Below are positions 1 through 8,192 of a stretch of DNA of 64,000 bases, piece after piece. Each line of letters starts with the position of its first letter. Positions within the stretch are counted from its first letter, which is position 1. The translations under genes and the position numbers were made by a program. Origin of the DNA: Erythrobacter oryzae (GTDB lineage Bacteria; Pseudomonadota; Alphaproteobacteria; Sphingomonadales; Sphingomonadaceae). Below the pieces are notes generated by a model. It saw nothing but the letters and a program-made list of their open reading frames with translations, had not been told where the DNA came from and made no database searches. The stretch spans positions 744,001 through 808,000 of the forward strand of contig NZ_JASCXI010000002.1 in the NCBI RefSeq assembly GCF_030271515.1. The letters are read 5' to 3'.

Positions 1-570
1 GCTCTCCCAGATCGCGGTGTCGACCCCGCCGGGGGCGATGGCGTTGACGCGGATGCCGGCCTTGGCGTTCTCGGCCGCAGCGATGCGGGCCATGTGCGCG
101 ACCGCAGCCTTGGAGACGCCGTAGGGGCCGATGCCGGGGACGGGCTTGAGGCCCGTGGTCGAGGCGGTGATGACCACGCTCCCGCTCTTGCCTGCCATCG
201 CCCGCAAGGAGGTGGCGAGGGTCAGGAAGGCGCCGTCGAGATTGACCGCCATGACCCGCCGCCAATCGGCAAGGGTGAGGCTGGCGAGCGGGCCTCCGGC
301 GCCGATCCCGGCGTTGACGATTGCATGGTCGAGCCCGGCAAGGCGCGGCTCGAGCTCCTGCCACAGCGCCTCGTCGGCGACGCTGCCGGTGATGCGGTGG
401 ACCTCGCAGCCCGGAAGGTCGAGCGCGTCCATCCCGGCCGCGTCGACATCGACCAGCCAGAGGCGCGAGGCCCCGCGTGCCGCAAGTGCTCTGGCGCAGG
501 CCGCCCCGATCCCCGAAGCCGCCCCGGTGACGAGCGCGGTGCGCCCGGTGAAGTCTTGAAGGTTTGTCAT
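1..570 (-). CDS. SDR family NAD(P)-dependent oxidoreductase (3' part cut by window edge)
   Basis: The frame opens with ATG at 570 and runs without a stop to base 1, giving 190 codons, so the C-terminus lies outside the window. The N-terminus shows the Rossmann cofactor motif TGAASGIG, then NAG in the fourth strand, ITAS with the catalytic Ser, and YGVSK with the Tyr/Lys pair. This is a complete classical SDR catalytic set. The conserved PGGVDT stretch just before the edge is where SDRs contact the nicotinamide. The family reduces or oxidises alcohols, ketones and sugars with NAD(P)H; the substrate cannot be told from sequence. The gene lies 31 nt downstream of the response regulator on the same strand and could be cotranscribed with it. 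Confidence 0.85.
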   Translation of the reverse strand, partial: MTNLQDFTGRTALVTGAASGIGAACARALAARGASRLWLVDVDAAGMDALDLPGCEVHRITGSVADEALWQELEPRLAGLDHAIVNAGIGAGGPLASLTLADWRRVMAVNLDGAFLTLATSLRAMAGKSGSVVITASTTGLKPVPGIGPYGVSKAAVAHMARIAAAENAKAGIRVNAIAPGGVDTAIWES

Positions 571-601
571 GCCGCGCCGCTAGGCTGGCACGGCGCGCCG
601 A

Positions 602-2047
602 TCAAGCAGCGTTGTCGATCCCGAGGTCGGAGAGCTTGCGGTAGAGCGTCGAGCGCCCGATCCCGAGCCGCCGTGCTACTTCCGTCATCCGCCCGCGGTA
701 GTGGCCGATGGCAAGGCGGATCACGTCGGCCTCGATCTCTTCCAGCGGGCGCAGGTTGCCGTCGGGGGTGTAGAGCATGATGCCCACGCCCTCGTGGCTG
801 TGACCCGCGCCGCCGCCGGTCTGCTCGCCGAGCATCTCGGAGAGCTGGGGGAAGCTGTCGGCGGTGAGCGAGTTGCCCTCGCAATAGACCGCCGCACGGA
901 ACAGCACCGATTGCAGCTGGCGGACATTGCCCGGCCAGTCGTAGGCGGCCAGCAATGCGAGGGCGCCGTCGCTCACCGAAAGGTGGTTGAGGCCCGGCTG
1001 CTCGCCGATGCGGGCGAGGAAGTGGCGGGCGAGCGCGGGGATGTCGCCGGTGCGCTCGCGCAGGGGGGGCAGGACGATGCGGGTCGCGCCGAGGCGGGCG
1101 GCGAGGCCAGCGTCGAACTGCCCGGCTTCGACCATCCGGTCGAGCCCGACATTGCTGGTGACCAGAAGGCGCACGTCGACGCGGAAGCCGTAGCTCGCGC
1201 CCACGGGGCGGATGATGCCGGTTTCGAGCGCTTCGGCGAGGCGCTGCTGGAGCGCGGGGGTGAGGCGATCGATCTCGTCGAGGATCAGCGTGCCGCCGTC
1301 GCAATGCTGGAAGGCGCCGATCTGGCGGTCGAAGGCGCCGGGGAAGCTGCCGGGCTCGTGACCGAACAGCACCGAATCGATCGAGCCGGGGGGGACGCTG
1401 GCGAGGTTGATGATCCGCAAGCTTTCCTTGGCGCGTGGGCTGGCGCCGTGCATCGCGCGCATCAGCATTTCCTTGCCGGTGCCGCTCTCGCCCTCGATGA
1501 GGACATGGCCATGCCCGCGCGCGGCCTTGGCGGCCTGGGCGAGCGCGGCGCGGAAGGAGGGCGCGGTGCCGATCATCGCGTCGAAATCGAGATGGGCGGC
1601 CATCTTCTCGGTCAGCGGGGCGAGCTCGTCGCGCGGGGCTTCGCGCTGGGTGACCGAGCGCAGCGCTTCCATCAGGCGGTCGGGGCTGACGGGCTTGACC
1701 AGATAGTCCGAAGCGCCCGCGCGCATCGCCTCGACAGCGAGCAGCGGCGAGGCGCTGGTGGTGAGCATCAGGATCGGGAGCGCGGGGCGGCGCGACTTCA
1801 GCTCGGCGATCAGCGCGCAGGCATCGTCGCCCGGCACCCATTGATCGAGCAGGATCGCGGAAAGCTGCATCCCCTCGCGCGTGCCGAGCATCGCGATGGC
1901 GGTCTCGGCATCGGGGGCGACGATCGTGCGCCACCCGTCGCGCGCGGCGATCGCGGTGATGAGACGGCCCTGCGCGGGCTCGTCGTCGATGAGCATGACG
2001 ATCCGCGCGTCATCCTGCGCCTGGGGAAGGCAATCCATCTCTGCCAT
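602..2047 (-). CDS. NtrC-like response regulator with degenerate GAFTGA loop
   Basis: 481 aa with three domains. A receiver (about 15-130) has the acidic pair D21/D22, phospho-acceptor D68, T96/T97 and K118. An AAA+ domain (about 155-390) has Walker A GESGTGKE at 186-193, Walker B GGTLILDEID at 251-260 and arginine-finger region RLGATRIVLPPLRER. A Fis-type helix-turn-helix (EVARRLGIGRSTLYRKL) closes the protein. The loop that normally reads GAFTGA and touches sigma-54 reads GSFPGA (233-238), with the key Thr replaced by Pro. Known family members lacking this motif act without sigma-54, so this may be a sigma-70-type activator or repressor; that is inference. No sensor kinase is adjacent. Start ATG at 2047. 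Confidence 0.85.
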   Translation of the reverse strand: MAEMDCLPQAQDDARIVMLIDDEPAQGRLITAIAARDGWRTIVAPDAETAIAMLGTREGMQLSAILLDQWVPGDDACALIAELKSRRPALPILMLTTSASPLLAVEAMRAGASDYLVKPVSPDRLMEALRSVTQREAPRDELAPLTEKMAAHLDFDAMIGTAPSFRAALAQAAKAARGHGHVLIEGESGTGKEMLMRAMHGASPRAKESLRIINLASVPPGSIDSVLFGHEPGSFPGAFDRQIGAFQHCDGGTLILDEIDRLTPALQQRLAEALETGIIRPVGASYGFRVDVRLLVTSNVGLDRMVEAGQFDAGLAARLGATRIVLPPLRERTGDIPALARHFLARIGEQPGLNHLSVSDGALALLAAYDWPGNVRQLQSVLFRAAVYCEGNSLTADSFPQLSEMLGEQTGGGAGHSHEGVGIMLYTPDGNLRPLEEIEADVIRLAIGHYRGRMTEVARRLGIGRSTLYRKLSDLGIDNAA

Positions 2048-2256
2048 CGCGTGTGCCGTTCGGCTCCCTTGCTGGGCCGGAAACGCGTTCCGGCTCCGAC
2101 ATCAGCGACCGGTGATAACCATGAGGAGTAAAAACCCGATTAAGACTGTGCCGCTGCGGGACAGGTTCGCGGGGCGCGGCGCGGCGGAGGAGGGCGGCGG
2201 GACTCTCATTAAAGGTGGCTTGAGAAGCACGCGCGGCTCCGATACGGGAGCGGCAG

Positions 2257-2278
2257 GGGCCACGCGGCCCGCTTTTTT
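2257..2278 (+). terminator. Terminator-like hairpin in the leader of the cox/pnt operon
   Basis: GGGCC (2257-2261), a 4-nt loop and GGCCC (2266-2270) are followed by GC and six T residues (2273-2278). A second small hairpin, GCTCC/GGAGC (2236-2240 with 2247-2251), lies just before it. No plus-strand gene ends here: the upstream gene is on the other strand. The hairpin therefore sits either in the 5' leader of the small oxidase subunit/pnt operon (attenuator) or at the end of a short unannotated RNA. The stem is only 5 bp, so this is tentative. I see no gene in the 294-nt gap 2048-2341. Confidence 0.35.
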
Positions 2279-2341
2279 CGACAACCATGCGGCAACCAAT
2301 CGCTCGCCCGAGCGTTAGGCCGCCCAAGGGGAAGAGACATC

Positions 2342-2464
2342 ATGAGTGTTCACGACATGGATAAGGCCACGGCCACCTACGCAGGCTTCATGGCCACGCT
2401 GAAATGGGCCGTGCCGGTGATCGCGGTCATCGCTTTCGCTGTCGTCGCCGCGATCGCCAGCTAA
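2342..2464 (+). CDS. aa3-type cytochrome c oxidase subunit IV-like small protein
   Basis: A 40-aa protein with start ATG at 2342 preceded by GGGAAGAG. A polar N-terminus (MSVHDMDKATATYAGFM) is followed by one hydrophobic helix of about 22 residues ending in AAIAS. This matches the bacterial aa3-type cytochrome oxidase subunit IV family, tiny one-helix proteins associated with the oxidase complex in the inner membrane. The known family often sits directly before pntA in sphingomonads, as here: the stop is 10 nt before the pntAA start. Its relation to transhydrogenase, if any, is not established. The short length gives few diagnostic residues, but length, context and pattern agree. Confidence 0.75.
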   Translation: MSVHDMDKATATYAGFMATLKWAVPVIAVIAFAVVAAIAS

Positions 2465-2474
2465 GCGCGCTCAC

Positions 2475-3596
2475 GTGAAAATCGCCATCCTGACAGAGCG
2501 CGCCTCGGGCGAGACGCGCGTTGCCGCCACGCCGGAAACGGCAAAGAAGTTTGCCGCCCTGGGCTGCACGGTCGCGGTCGAGGCAGGGGCGGGGGTGATC
2601 TCCTCGATCACCGATGCGGCCTATGCCGAAGTCGGCGCGAGCGTCGGTGATGCGGCGGCAACGGTCAAGGATGCGGATATCGTGCTCGGCATTCAGGCGC
2701 CCGATGTGGCGCTGCTGAAGGGCGCGAAGCCCGGCGCGATGGTGGCGGCGCTGTTCGATCCTTTTACCAAGCGTGATGTGGTCGAGGCCTATGCCGCGGC
2801 GGGCTTCGAGGCGCTCTCGATGGAGTTCATGCCGCGCATCACCCGCGCGCAGTCGATGGACGTGCTGTCCTCGCAATCGAACCTTGCCGGCTACAAGGCG
2901 GTGCTGGCAGCAGCCGACGCCTATGGCCGCGCCTTCCCGATGATGATGACCGCGGCCGGCACGGTGCAGGCCGCGCGCGTCTTCATCATGGGCGTGGGCG
3001 TTGCGGGCCTTCAGGCGATCGCCACCGCGCGGCGTCTGGGCGCGCAGGTTTCCGCCACGGACGTGCGCAGCGCCACCAAGGAGCAGATCCAGTCGCTGGG
3101 CGCCAAGGCGATCTTCGTCGAGAATGTCGCGGGGATCGAAGGCGAAGGCTCGGGCGGCTATGCGACCGAGATGAGCGAGGAATACCAGAAGGCGCAGGCC
3201 GAACTGGTCTCCGGCCACATCGCCAAGCAGGACATCGTCATCACCACCGCACTCATCCCGGGCCGCGCCGCCCCGCGGCTCATCACCGACGCGCAGATCG
3301 CGACGATGAAGCCCGGCAGCGTGATCTATGACCTCGCGGTCGCCCAAGGGGGCAATGTCGAAGGCTCGGTCGCCGATCAGGTCGTCGAAAAGCACGGCGT
3401 CAAGATCATCGGTTACGCCAACACCCCCGCGGCGCTTCCCGCCGACGCCTCGGCGCTGTTTGCGCGCAACCACTACAACTTCCTCAGCGCCTTCTGGGAC
3501 AAGGAAGCGGGCAAGCCCGTGCTCGACGAGGAGATCGGGAACGCGATCCGCCTGACGCAGGGCGGCAAGGTCGTCAACGAGCGGCTGCTCGGCTGA
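2475..3596 (+). CDS. pntAA: NAD(P) transhydrogenase alpha subunit, soluble domain I
   Basis: 373 aa, GTG start at 2475. Domain I of the proton-translocating transhydrogenase binds NAD(H) on the cytoplasmic side. It is related to alanine dehydrogenase: the N-terminus reads MKIAILTERASGETRVAATP, and the Rossmann loop reads GVGVAGLQAIATARRLGA near residues 174-191. The conserved QDxVxTTALxPGR signature appears as KQDIVITTALIPGRAAP. With PntAB and PntB the enzyme uses the proton gradient to drive hydride transfer from NADH to NADP+, supplying NADPH. The alpha chain is split into two genes, as in Rhodospirillum rubrum. It heads a run of four genes that also contains a PH-domain gene. Confidence 0.95.
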   Translation: MKIAILTERASGETRVAATPETAKKFAALGCTVAVEAGAGVISSITDAAYAEVGASVGDAAATVKDADIVLGIQAPDVALLKGAKPGAMVAALFDPFTKRDVVEAYAAAGFEALSMEFMPRITRAQSMDVLSSQSNLAGYKAVLAAADAYGRAFPMMMTAAGTVQAARVFIMGVGVAGLQAIATARRLGAQVSATDVRSATKEQIQSLGAKAIFVENVAGIEGEGSGGYATEMSEEYQKAQAELVSGHIAKQDIVITTALIPGRAAPRLITDAQIATMKPGSVIYDLAVAQGGNVEGSVADQVVEKHGVKIIGYANTPAALPADASALFARNHYNFLSAFWDKEAGKPVLDEEIGNAIRLTQGGKVVNERLLG

Positions 3597-3600
3597 GCCG

Positions 3601-3966
3601 ATGGGCCTGATCAACGCCACCGTCTGGGATACCGCAGACGCCGCCGAGGATCTCGCCTATGCGCTGGGCAAGGGCGAGGTCGTGCGCATGGCGTTCAAGC
3701 TGGTGCGCGATTCGATCATCTTCACCGACCGCCGCATCCTGATGATCGACATCCAGGGGCTGACGGGATCGAAGAAGCGCTTCCTGACCATCCCTTACCG
3801 CGCGATCACCACCTTCACGCTGGAGAGCGCGGGGCACTTCGATCTTGATACCGAGGTGACGCTGACCGTTTCGGGCTCCGCGCCGATCGCCTTCAACGTC
3901 AGCCGCGGGGCCGACGTGCCGGGGCTGGTTACGCTGCTGACCGAATATCTCGCGCCTGGGAAGTAA
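3601..3966 (+). CDS. Bacterial PH-domain protein inside the pnt operon
   Basis: 121 aa, all of which fits the bacterial pleckstrin-homology fold (bPH_1 type). An N-terminal helix is followed by strands with the hallmark run IIFTDRRILMIDIQG, then KKRFLTIPYRAITTF and a C-terminal helix ending in TEYLAPGK. There is no signal peptide or membrane segment, so it is probably cytoplasmic. It begins 4 nt after the pntAA stop and ends 21 nt before pntAB, so translation is probably linked. The function of this family is unknown. Its position between the two halves of the alpha subunit suggests a role with transhydrogenase or merely shared expression; the sequence cannot separate these. Confidence 0.8.
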   Translation: MGLINATVWDTADAAEDLAYALGKGEVVRMAFKLVRDSIIFTDRRILMIDIQGLTGSKKRFLTIPYRAITTFTLESAGHFDLDTEVTLTVSGSAPIAFNVSRGADVPGLVTLLTEYLAPGK

Positions 3967-3987
3967 ACAGGCACATAGGGGCAACTC

Positions 3988-4269
3988 ATGGACTTCATCT
4001 CAATTCTCAGCATCTTCGTGCTGGCCTGCTTCGTGGGCTATTACGTTGTCTGGTCGGTGACCCCGGCGCTGCACACCCCGCTGATGGCGGTGACCAATGC
4101 GATCTCCTCGGTGATCATCGTCGGCGCGCTGATTGCCGCGGCCGAGGCGGAGAACCCGGTGGCGAAGTATCTCGCGCTGGCGGGCGTGGTGATGGCGAGC
4201 ATCAACATCTTCGGCGGCTTTGCCGTGACCGAGCGCATGCTCGCGATGTACAAGAAGAAGGAGAAGTAA
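3988..4269 (+). CDS. pntAB: NAD(P) transhydrogenase alpha subunit, membrane part
   Basis: 93 aa with three to four predicted hydrophobic helices. It carries the conserved segments VTPALHTPLMAVTNAISS and FGGFAVTERMLAMYKKK, the signature of the C-terminal membrane part of PntA. This small subunit forms, with the membrane half of PntB, the proton channel of the transhydrogenase in the inner membrane. It follows the PH-domain gene by 21 nt and precedes pntB by 3 nt. The length is normal for a separate PntAB subunit. Confidence 0.95.
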   Translation: MDFISILSIFVLACFVGYYVVWSVTPALHTPLMAVTNAISSVIIVGALIAAAEAENPVAKYLALAGVVMASINIFGGFAVTERMLAMYKKKEK

Positions 4270-4272
4270 GAG

Positions 4273-5727
4273 ATGAGCTTCTCCCTCCTTTCCGCAGCCG
4301 CCCACGGGGGCGGGACCCCGGCCTGGGCGATGCTCGCCTATCTGGTCGCGGGCGTGTTCTTCATCCTCGCGCTGCGCGGCCTTTCCAGCCCCGCCTCGAG
4401 CCGCGCGGGCAACCGCAACGGCATGATCGGCATGGCGATTGCCGTGGGCACCACGCTGGTGATGCACGGCACCAACCTCGTCGAAATCGGGATCGCCATT
4501 GCCATCGGCGCGATCCTTGGCGTCACCATCGCGCGGCGCATCGCCATGACGGCGATGCCGGAACTGGTGGCGGGCTTCCACTCGCTGGTGGGCCTTGCTG
4601 CGGTGGTGGTGGGCCTTGCAGCATGGCTCAACCCGGCCGCTTTCGGGATCACGGATGAGGCGGGGCAGATCATGGCGGTCAGCCGCATCGAACTCGGCCT
4701 CGGCATCGCGATCGGGGCGATCACCTTCTCGGGGAGCGTGATCGCCTTCCTCAAGCTCTCGGGCCGGATGAGCGGTTCGCCGATCATGCTGCCGGGGCGG
4801 CATGTCATCAACCTCGGCACTCTGGGCGCGATCCTCGTGCTGATCGGGCTCTACACCGTCTCGCCGGTCGGCGGGGCGGGCGAGGGGTGGATGGTGATCG
4901 CGGTCACCGTGCTCGCCTTTGCCATCGGCTTCCTGCTGATCATCCCCATCGGCGGGGCGGACATGCCGGTGGTGGTGTCGATGCTCAACTCCTATTCGGG
5001 CTGGGCCGCGGCGGCGATGGGCTTCACGCTGGGCAACAGCGCGATGATCATCACCGGCGCGCTGGTGGGTTCGTCGGGCGCGATCCTCAGCTACATCATG
5101 TGCCGCGCGATGAACCGCAGCTTCATTTCCGTGATCGCGGGCGGCTTCGGTGCCGACGCGGGCGCGGCCGGCGGTGCCGGCGGCGCGCGTGAGCAGCGGC
5201 CCTATAAGCAGGGCTCGGCCGAAGACGCCGCCTACATGCTCGAGCAGGCCGAGAAGGTCATCATCATCCCCGGCTACGGGATGGCGGTCGCCCAGGCCCA
5301 GCACGCGCTGCGCGAGATGGGCGACAAGCTCAAGGAAAAGGGCGTGGAGGTGAAGTATGCCATCCACCCCGTCGCGGGCCGGATGCCGGGGCACATGAAC
5401 GTGCTCCTCGCCGAAGCCAGCGTGCCTTATGACGAGGTGTTCGAGCTCGAGGACATCAACTCCGAATTCGCCCAGTGCGACGTCGCCTTCATCATCGGCG
5501 CGAACGACGTGGTGAACCCGGCGGCCAAGACCGACAAGTCCTCGCCGATCTACGGGATGCCGGTGTTCGACGTCGACAAGGCCAAGCAGGTGTTCTTCAT
5601 CAAGCGCTCGATGGGGGGCGTCGGCTATGCCGGGGTCGACAATGACGTGTTCTACATGAACCAGACCGTCATGCTGCTCGCCGACGCGAAGAAGATGGTC
5701 GAGGAAATCGTCAAGTCGCTGGATTGA
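4273..5727 (+). CDS. pntB: NAD(P) transhydrogenase beta subunit
   Basis: 484 aa. The first ~270 residues are a multi-helix membrane domain, including MPELVAGFHSLVGLAAV and the helix with NSYSGWAAAAMGF. The C-terminal ~180 residues are the NADP(H)-binding domain III, with PGYGMAVAQAQHALREM, HPVAGRMPGHMNVLLAEA and IGANDVVNPAAK. It completes the proton-translocating transhydrogenase started by pntAA and pntAB. Start ATG at 4273 is preceded by an AAGTAAGAG ribosome site. A Gly/Ala linker (GADAGAAGGAGGAR) separates the two domains. Its stop codon forms one arm of the palindrome at 5725-5746, shared with the convergent glycosyltransferase gene. Confidence 0.96.
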   Translation: MSFSLLSAAAHGGGTPAWAMLAYLVAGVFFILALRGLSSPASSRAGNRNGMIGMAIAVGTTLVMHGTNLVEIGIAIAIGAILGVTIARRIAMTAMPELVAGFHSLVGLAAVVVGLAAWLNPAAFGITDEAGQIMAVSRIELGLGIAIGAITFSGSVIAFLKLSGRMSGSPIMLPGRHVINLGTLGAILVLIGLYTVSPVGGAGEGWMVIAVTVLAFAIGFLLIIPIGGADMPVVVSMLNSYSGWAAAAMGFTLGNSAMIITGALVGSSGAILSYIMCRAMNRSFISVIAGGFGADAGAAGGAGGAREQRPYKQGSAEDAAYMLEQAEKVIIIPGYGMAVAQAQHALREMGDKLKEKGVEVKYAIHPVAGRMPGHMNVLLAEASVPYDEVFELEDINSEFAQCDVAFIIGANDVVNPAAKTDKSSPIYGMPVFDVDKAKQVFFIKRSMGGVGYAGVDNDVFYMNQTVMLLADAKKMVEEIVKSLD

Positions 5728-5746
5728 TCCGGGCAGCCCCGGATCA
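5725..5746. terminator. Palindrome spanning the stop codons of two convergent genes
   Basis: TGATCCGGG (5725-5733), loop CAGC, CCCGGATCA (5738-5746): a perfect 9-bp inverted repeat. The pntB stop TGA is the first three bases. The stop of the opposite-strand glycosyltransferase gene is the last three, read in reverse. A hairpin here would form in both transcripts. There is no T-run, so classical intrinsic termination is unlikely; it may protect 3' ends or block read-through. Confidence 0.5.
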
Positions 5747-6460
5747 GTCGCCCAGATCGGCGAGGATCAGCCCCAGCAGGCTGTGATCGGGGGGCGGGGC
5801 CCGCCGGTCATGGCCTGCCAGCCGCAGCGTCTCGTGCCACAGATGGACGGCGAGGGTAGCGTCGGGCCATGCCACCCGCTCGGCCTCGGGGTAGGGCGTC
5901 AGCAGGGTCGAGGCGGCGAGCCGGTAGCTCAACGGGTAGAAGGTGTCCTGCGGCAGCACGTGGCGCGCGAGCCCCATGTCGTGCACCAGCGCGGTGAGCA
6001 GATGCGGGCCGGTATAGGCCCAGGGCCCGATCGTCCCGACCCGCGTGGCGATGGCCACCGCGCGCTCGAGCAGCGGGACAGCCGCGCTGCCGCCCAGCAC
6101 CGCGTTGTTGACCATCACCTCGTCCTGAAAGGCAGCGACCAGCGGCAGTTCGGGCCAGTCGGGCTTGAGGCACACCACGTCGGTATCGACCCAGATCAGC
6201 CCGGTCTGGAGGATCATCGCATAGCGGAACAGGTTGGCAAAGCCCGCCGCAGACCCCTTGTGCGGACCGCCTCCCGCCCGGAAGAACGCCTCGCGCGGCA
6301 GCACGCTTGCCGCATCGCGCAGCTCGACCCCGTCGGGCACAGCGCCGACCGGATCGTAGGCATAGAGCGCGATTGCATGCCCGTGATGCACGAAAGAGCG
6401 CAGGCAGCAGCGTTCGAGCCTGCTGAGCTCGCCAGCGAAGAAAGTCCCGAATTCCCCCAT
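5744..6460 (-). CDS. DXD-type glycosyltransferase (GT32-like)
   Basis: 238 aa from ATG at 6460; a TTG three codons earlier (6469) is also possible. The catalytic metal/sugar-nucleotide motif is WVDTDVVCL (DTD near residue 96), preceded by FANLFRYAMI. This pattern belongs to the capsular-polysaccharide / alpha-1,4-galactosyltransferase-like GT32 group. The C-terminal VHLWHETL is the conserved region that closes the active site in this group. No signal or membrane helix is evident, so it should act in the cytoplasm, probably on a surface glycan or glycolipid. The acceptor and donor are unknown. It stands alone, convergent with pntB. Confidence 0.7.
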   Translation of the reverse strand: MGEFGTFFAGELSRLERCCLRSFVHHGHAIALYAYDPVGAVPDGVELRDAASVLPREAFFRAGGGPHKGSAAGFANLFRYAMILQTGLIWVDTDVVCLKPDWPELPLVAAFQDEVMVNNAVLGGSAAVPLLERAVAIATRVGTIGPWAYTGPHLLTALVHDMGLARHVLPQDTFYPLSYRLAASTLLTPYPEAERVAWPDATLAVHLWHETLRLAGHDRRAPPPDHSLLGLILADLGD

Positions 6461-6583
6461 TTCCGGCAAAAGCCTAGGCAGGGGCCGGCGCGAAGTAAAG
6501 CGCGGGCATCGGTGGAGCGCGGGCTTGCCTTGGCTGGCCCCGTGCCTATGTCCCGATCACTGATCTTTCCGAAAGGACAAGCC

Positions 6584-6925
6584 TTGCGCAAACTGTTCAT
6601 CGGCGTTCTGCTGGTCATTCTGCTGGGGGCGGGCGCGCTGTTCAGCGGCCTCGCCAACCCGCTCGTGGAGTGGCAGGTCAAGGGCGCGCTGGTTCAATCC
6701 GGCATCGGCGAGAAACGCGCCGCCTGCATGGCCGAGCGGATGGTCGACCGGCTCACCATCGGCCAGCTGTGGAAACTGCGTCAGGGCATGGCCCCGCAGG
6801 CAGGGGAGCCCGAGGAGGGCTATGGCCTCGGCGAGCTGATCAAGCGCCTGCGCCGCGTGGGTGACGGCGAGGCGGTGGCGGTGCTTACCACCTCGGCCGG
6901 GCTGTGCGCGGTGGGGCTCGGTTAG
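6584..6925 (+). CDS. Small exported or membrane-anchored hypothetical protein
   Basis: 113 aa from TTG at 6584, chosen because AAAGGA (6572-6577) lies at good spacing. An in-frame ATG at 6548 would add 12 residues. A hydrophobic stretch (KLFIGVLLVILLGAGALFSGL) at the N-terminus looks like a signal anchor. The rest is a small domain with two Cys (ACMAERMVDRL and AGLCAVGLG), which could pair in the periplasm. I do not recognise the family. It is divergent from the glycosyltransferase gene (124 nt apart) and precedes the beta-helix operon by about 60 nt. Confidence 0.6.
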   Translation: MRKLFIGVLLVILLGAGALFSGLANPLVEWQVKGALVQSGIGEKRAACMAERMVDRLTIGQLWKLRQGMAPQAGEPEEGYGLGELIKRLRRVGDGEAVAVLTTSAGLCAVGLG

Positions 6926-6986
6926 CGCCTGACGCTTGCCATCCCTCCCTCCGATGCGCCACAAGGCGAGCCGGAGGGAGAACATC

Positions 6987-8192
6987 ATGAACCGACTGGC
7001 ACTTGTCGCCGCGCTGCTGGCATCCGCTGCCGCCGCGCCGCTCGCGGCCGAGACGCACCGCATCGAAGCCGGCGAAGGCGCGGCGCAGCGCTTGCAGGAG
7101 GCGCTGATCCTCGCCCAGCCGGGTGACGTGATCGAGCTGGGCGAGGGGCGCATCACCCTCACCGACGGACTCAGCCTCGATGTCGACGGCGTGACCCTGC
7201 GCGGGCAGGGGATGGACAAGTCGATCCTCGATTTCACCAGCCAGGAAGGCAGCGGCGAGGGCCTGCTGGTCACCTCCGACGAGGTCACCTTGCGCGATTT
7301 CGCGGTCGAGAACCCCAAGGGCGACGGGATCAAGTCCAAGGGCGCGGACGGAATCGTCTACTCGGGCATCCGGGTCGAATGGACCGGCGGTCCCAAGGCG
7401 ACCAACGGCGCCTACGGCATCTACCCGGTCGAGAGCACCGGCGTGCTGGTCACCAACTCCAAGGTCTCGGGCGCGTCCGACGCGGGCATCTATGTCGGCC
7501 AGAGCCGCGACATCACCGTGAGCGAGAACATCGTCTCCTTCAACGTCGCCGGGATCGAGATCGAGAACAGCCGCAATGCGCTGGTCTTCAGCAATATCGC
7601 CAGCCGCAACACCGGCGGCCTGCTGGTGTTCGACCTCCCCGGCCTGCCCGTCATGGGCGGGGGCAATGTGATCTTGCGCGGCAATCTGGTCGCCGACAAC
7701 GACACCCCCAACTTCGCCCCCCCGGGCAATATCGTCGCGAGTGTCCGGCGCGGCACGGGCGTGCTGGTGATGGCCAATGACGGCGTGCTGATCGAGGACA
7801 ACGCATTCGACAACAACCCGACAGCCCACATCATGGTGATCGCCTATCTCCAGCCCTTCGACGACCCGCGCTACAACCCCCATGCGCGCAATGTGATCGT
7901 CGGCGATAACGCCTTCGGGCGCGGCGGGGACGATCCGCAGCTCGACGGCAAGGAGGCGCTGCTCGAAGCCTTCGGCGGCGCGCTGCCGCCGGTGCTGTGG
8001 GACGGGATCAAGCAGGATGACGATACGGGCCTGAGGATCGCCGAGGGGGTGGAGGGCTGGACGCTCAACCTCTCGAAGCCCGGCCAGAGCATGGCCGAGG
8101 CCCGGCCCGGTCCGCTGATGCTCACCCCGCTCGAGTCCTGGGAATTCCCCGAGGTCGGCGCGCCGGCGGAGCTGGAGGCGCGGCTGAAGTGA
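6987..8192 (+). CDS. Secreted parallel beta-helix repeat protein
   Basis: 401 aa, ATG at 6987 with GGAGGGAG upstream. A signal peptide (MNRLALVAALLASAAAAPLAAE) is followed by a right-handed parallel beta-helix. Successive coils repeat the pattern G-[hydrophobic]-x-x-N/S-x-[hydrophobic], for example VLVTNSKVSGASDAGIYVG and NIVSFNVAGIEIENSRN. The family belongs to the pectate-lyase-like fold, but I see no clear lyase residues, so activity is unassigned. It overlaps the next gene, a diheme cytochrome, by 4 nt. I recall this pair recurring in other proteobacteria, which suggests a joint periplasmic or outer-surface function. Confidence 0.8.
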   Translation: MNRLALVAALLASAAAAPLAAETHRIEAGEGAAQRLQEALILAQPGDVIELGEGRITLTDGLSLDVDGVTLRGQGMDKSILDFTSQEGSGEGLLVTSDEVTLRDFAVENPKGDGIKSKGADGIVYSGIRVEWTGGPKATNGAYGIYPVESTGVLVTNSKVSGASDAGIYVGQSRDITVSENIVSFNVAGIEIENSRNALVFSNIASRNTGGLLVFDLPGLPVMGGGNVILRGNLVADNDTPNFAPPGNIVASVRRGTGVLVMANDGVLIEDNAFDNNPTAHIMVIAYLQPFDDPRYNPHARNVIVGDNAFGRGGDDPQLDGKEALLEAFGGALPPVLWDGIKQDDDTGLRIAEGVEGWTLNLSKPGQSMAEARPGPLMLTPLESWEFPEVGAPAELEARLK

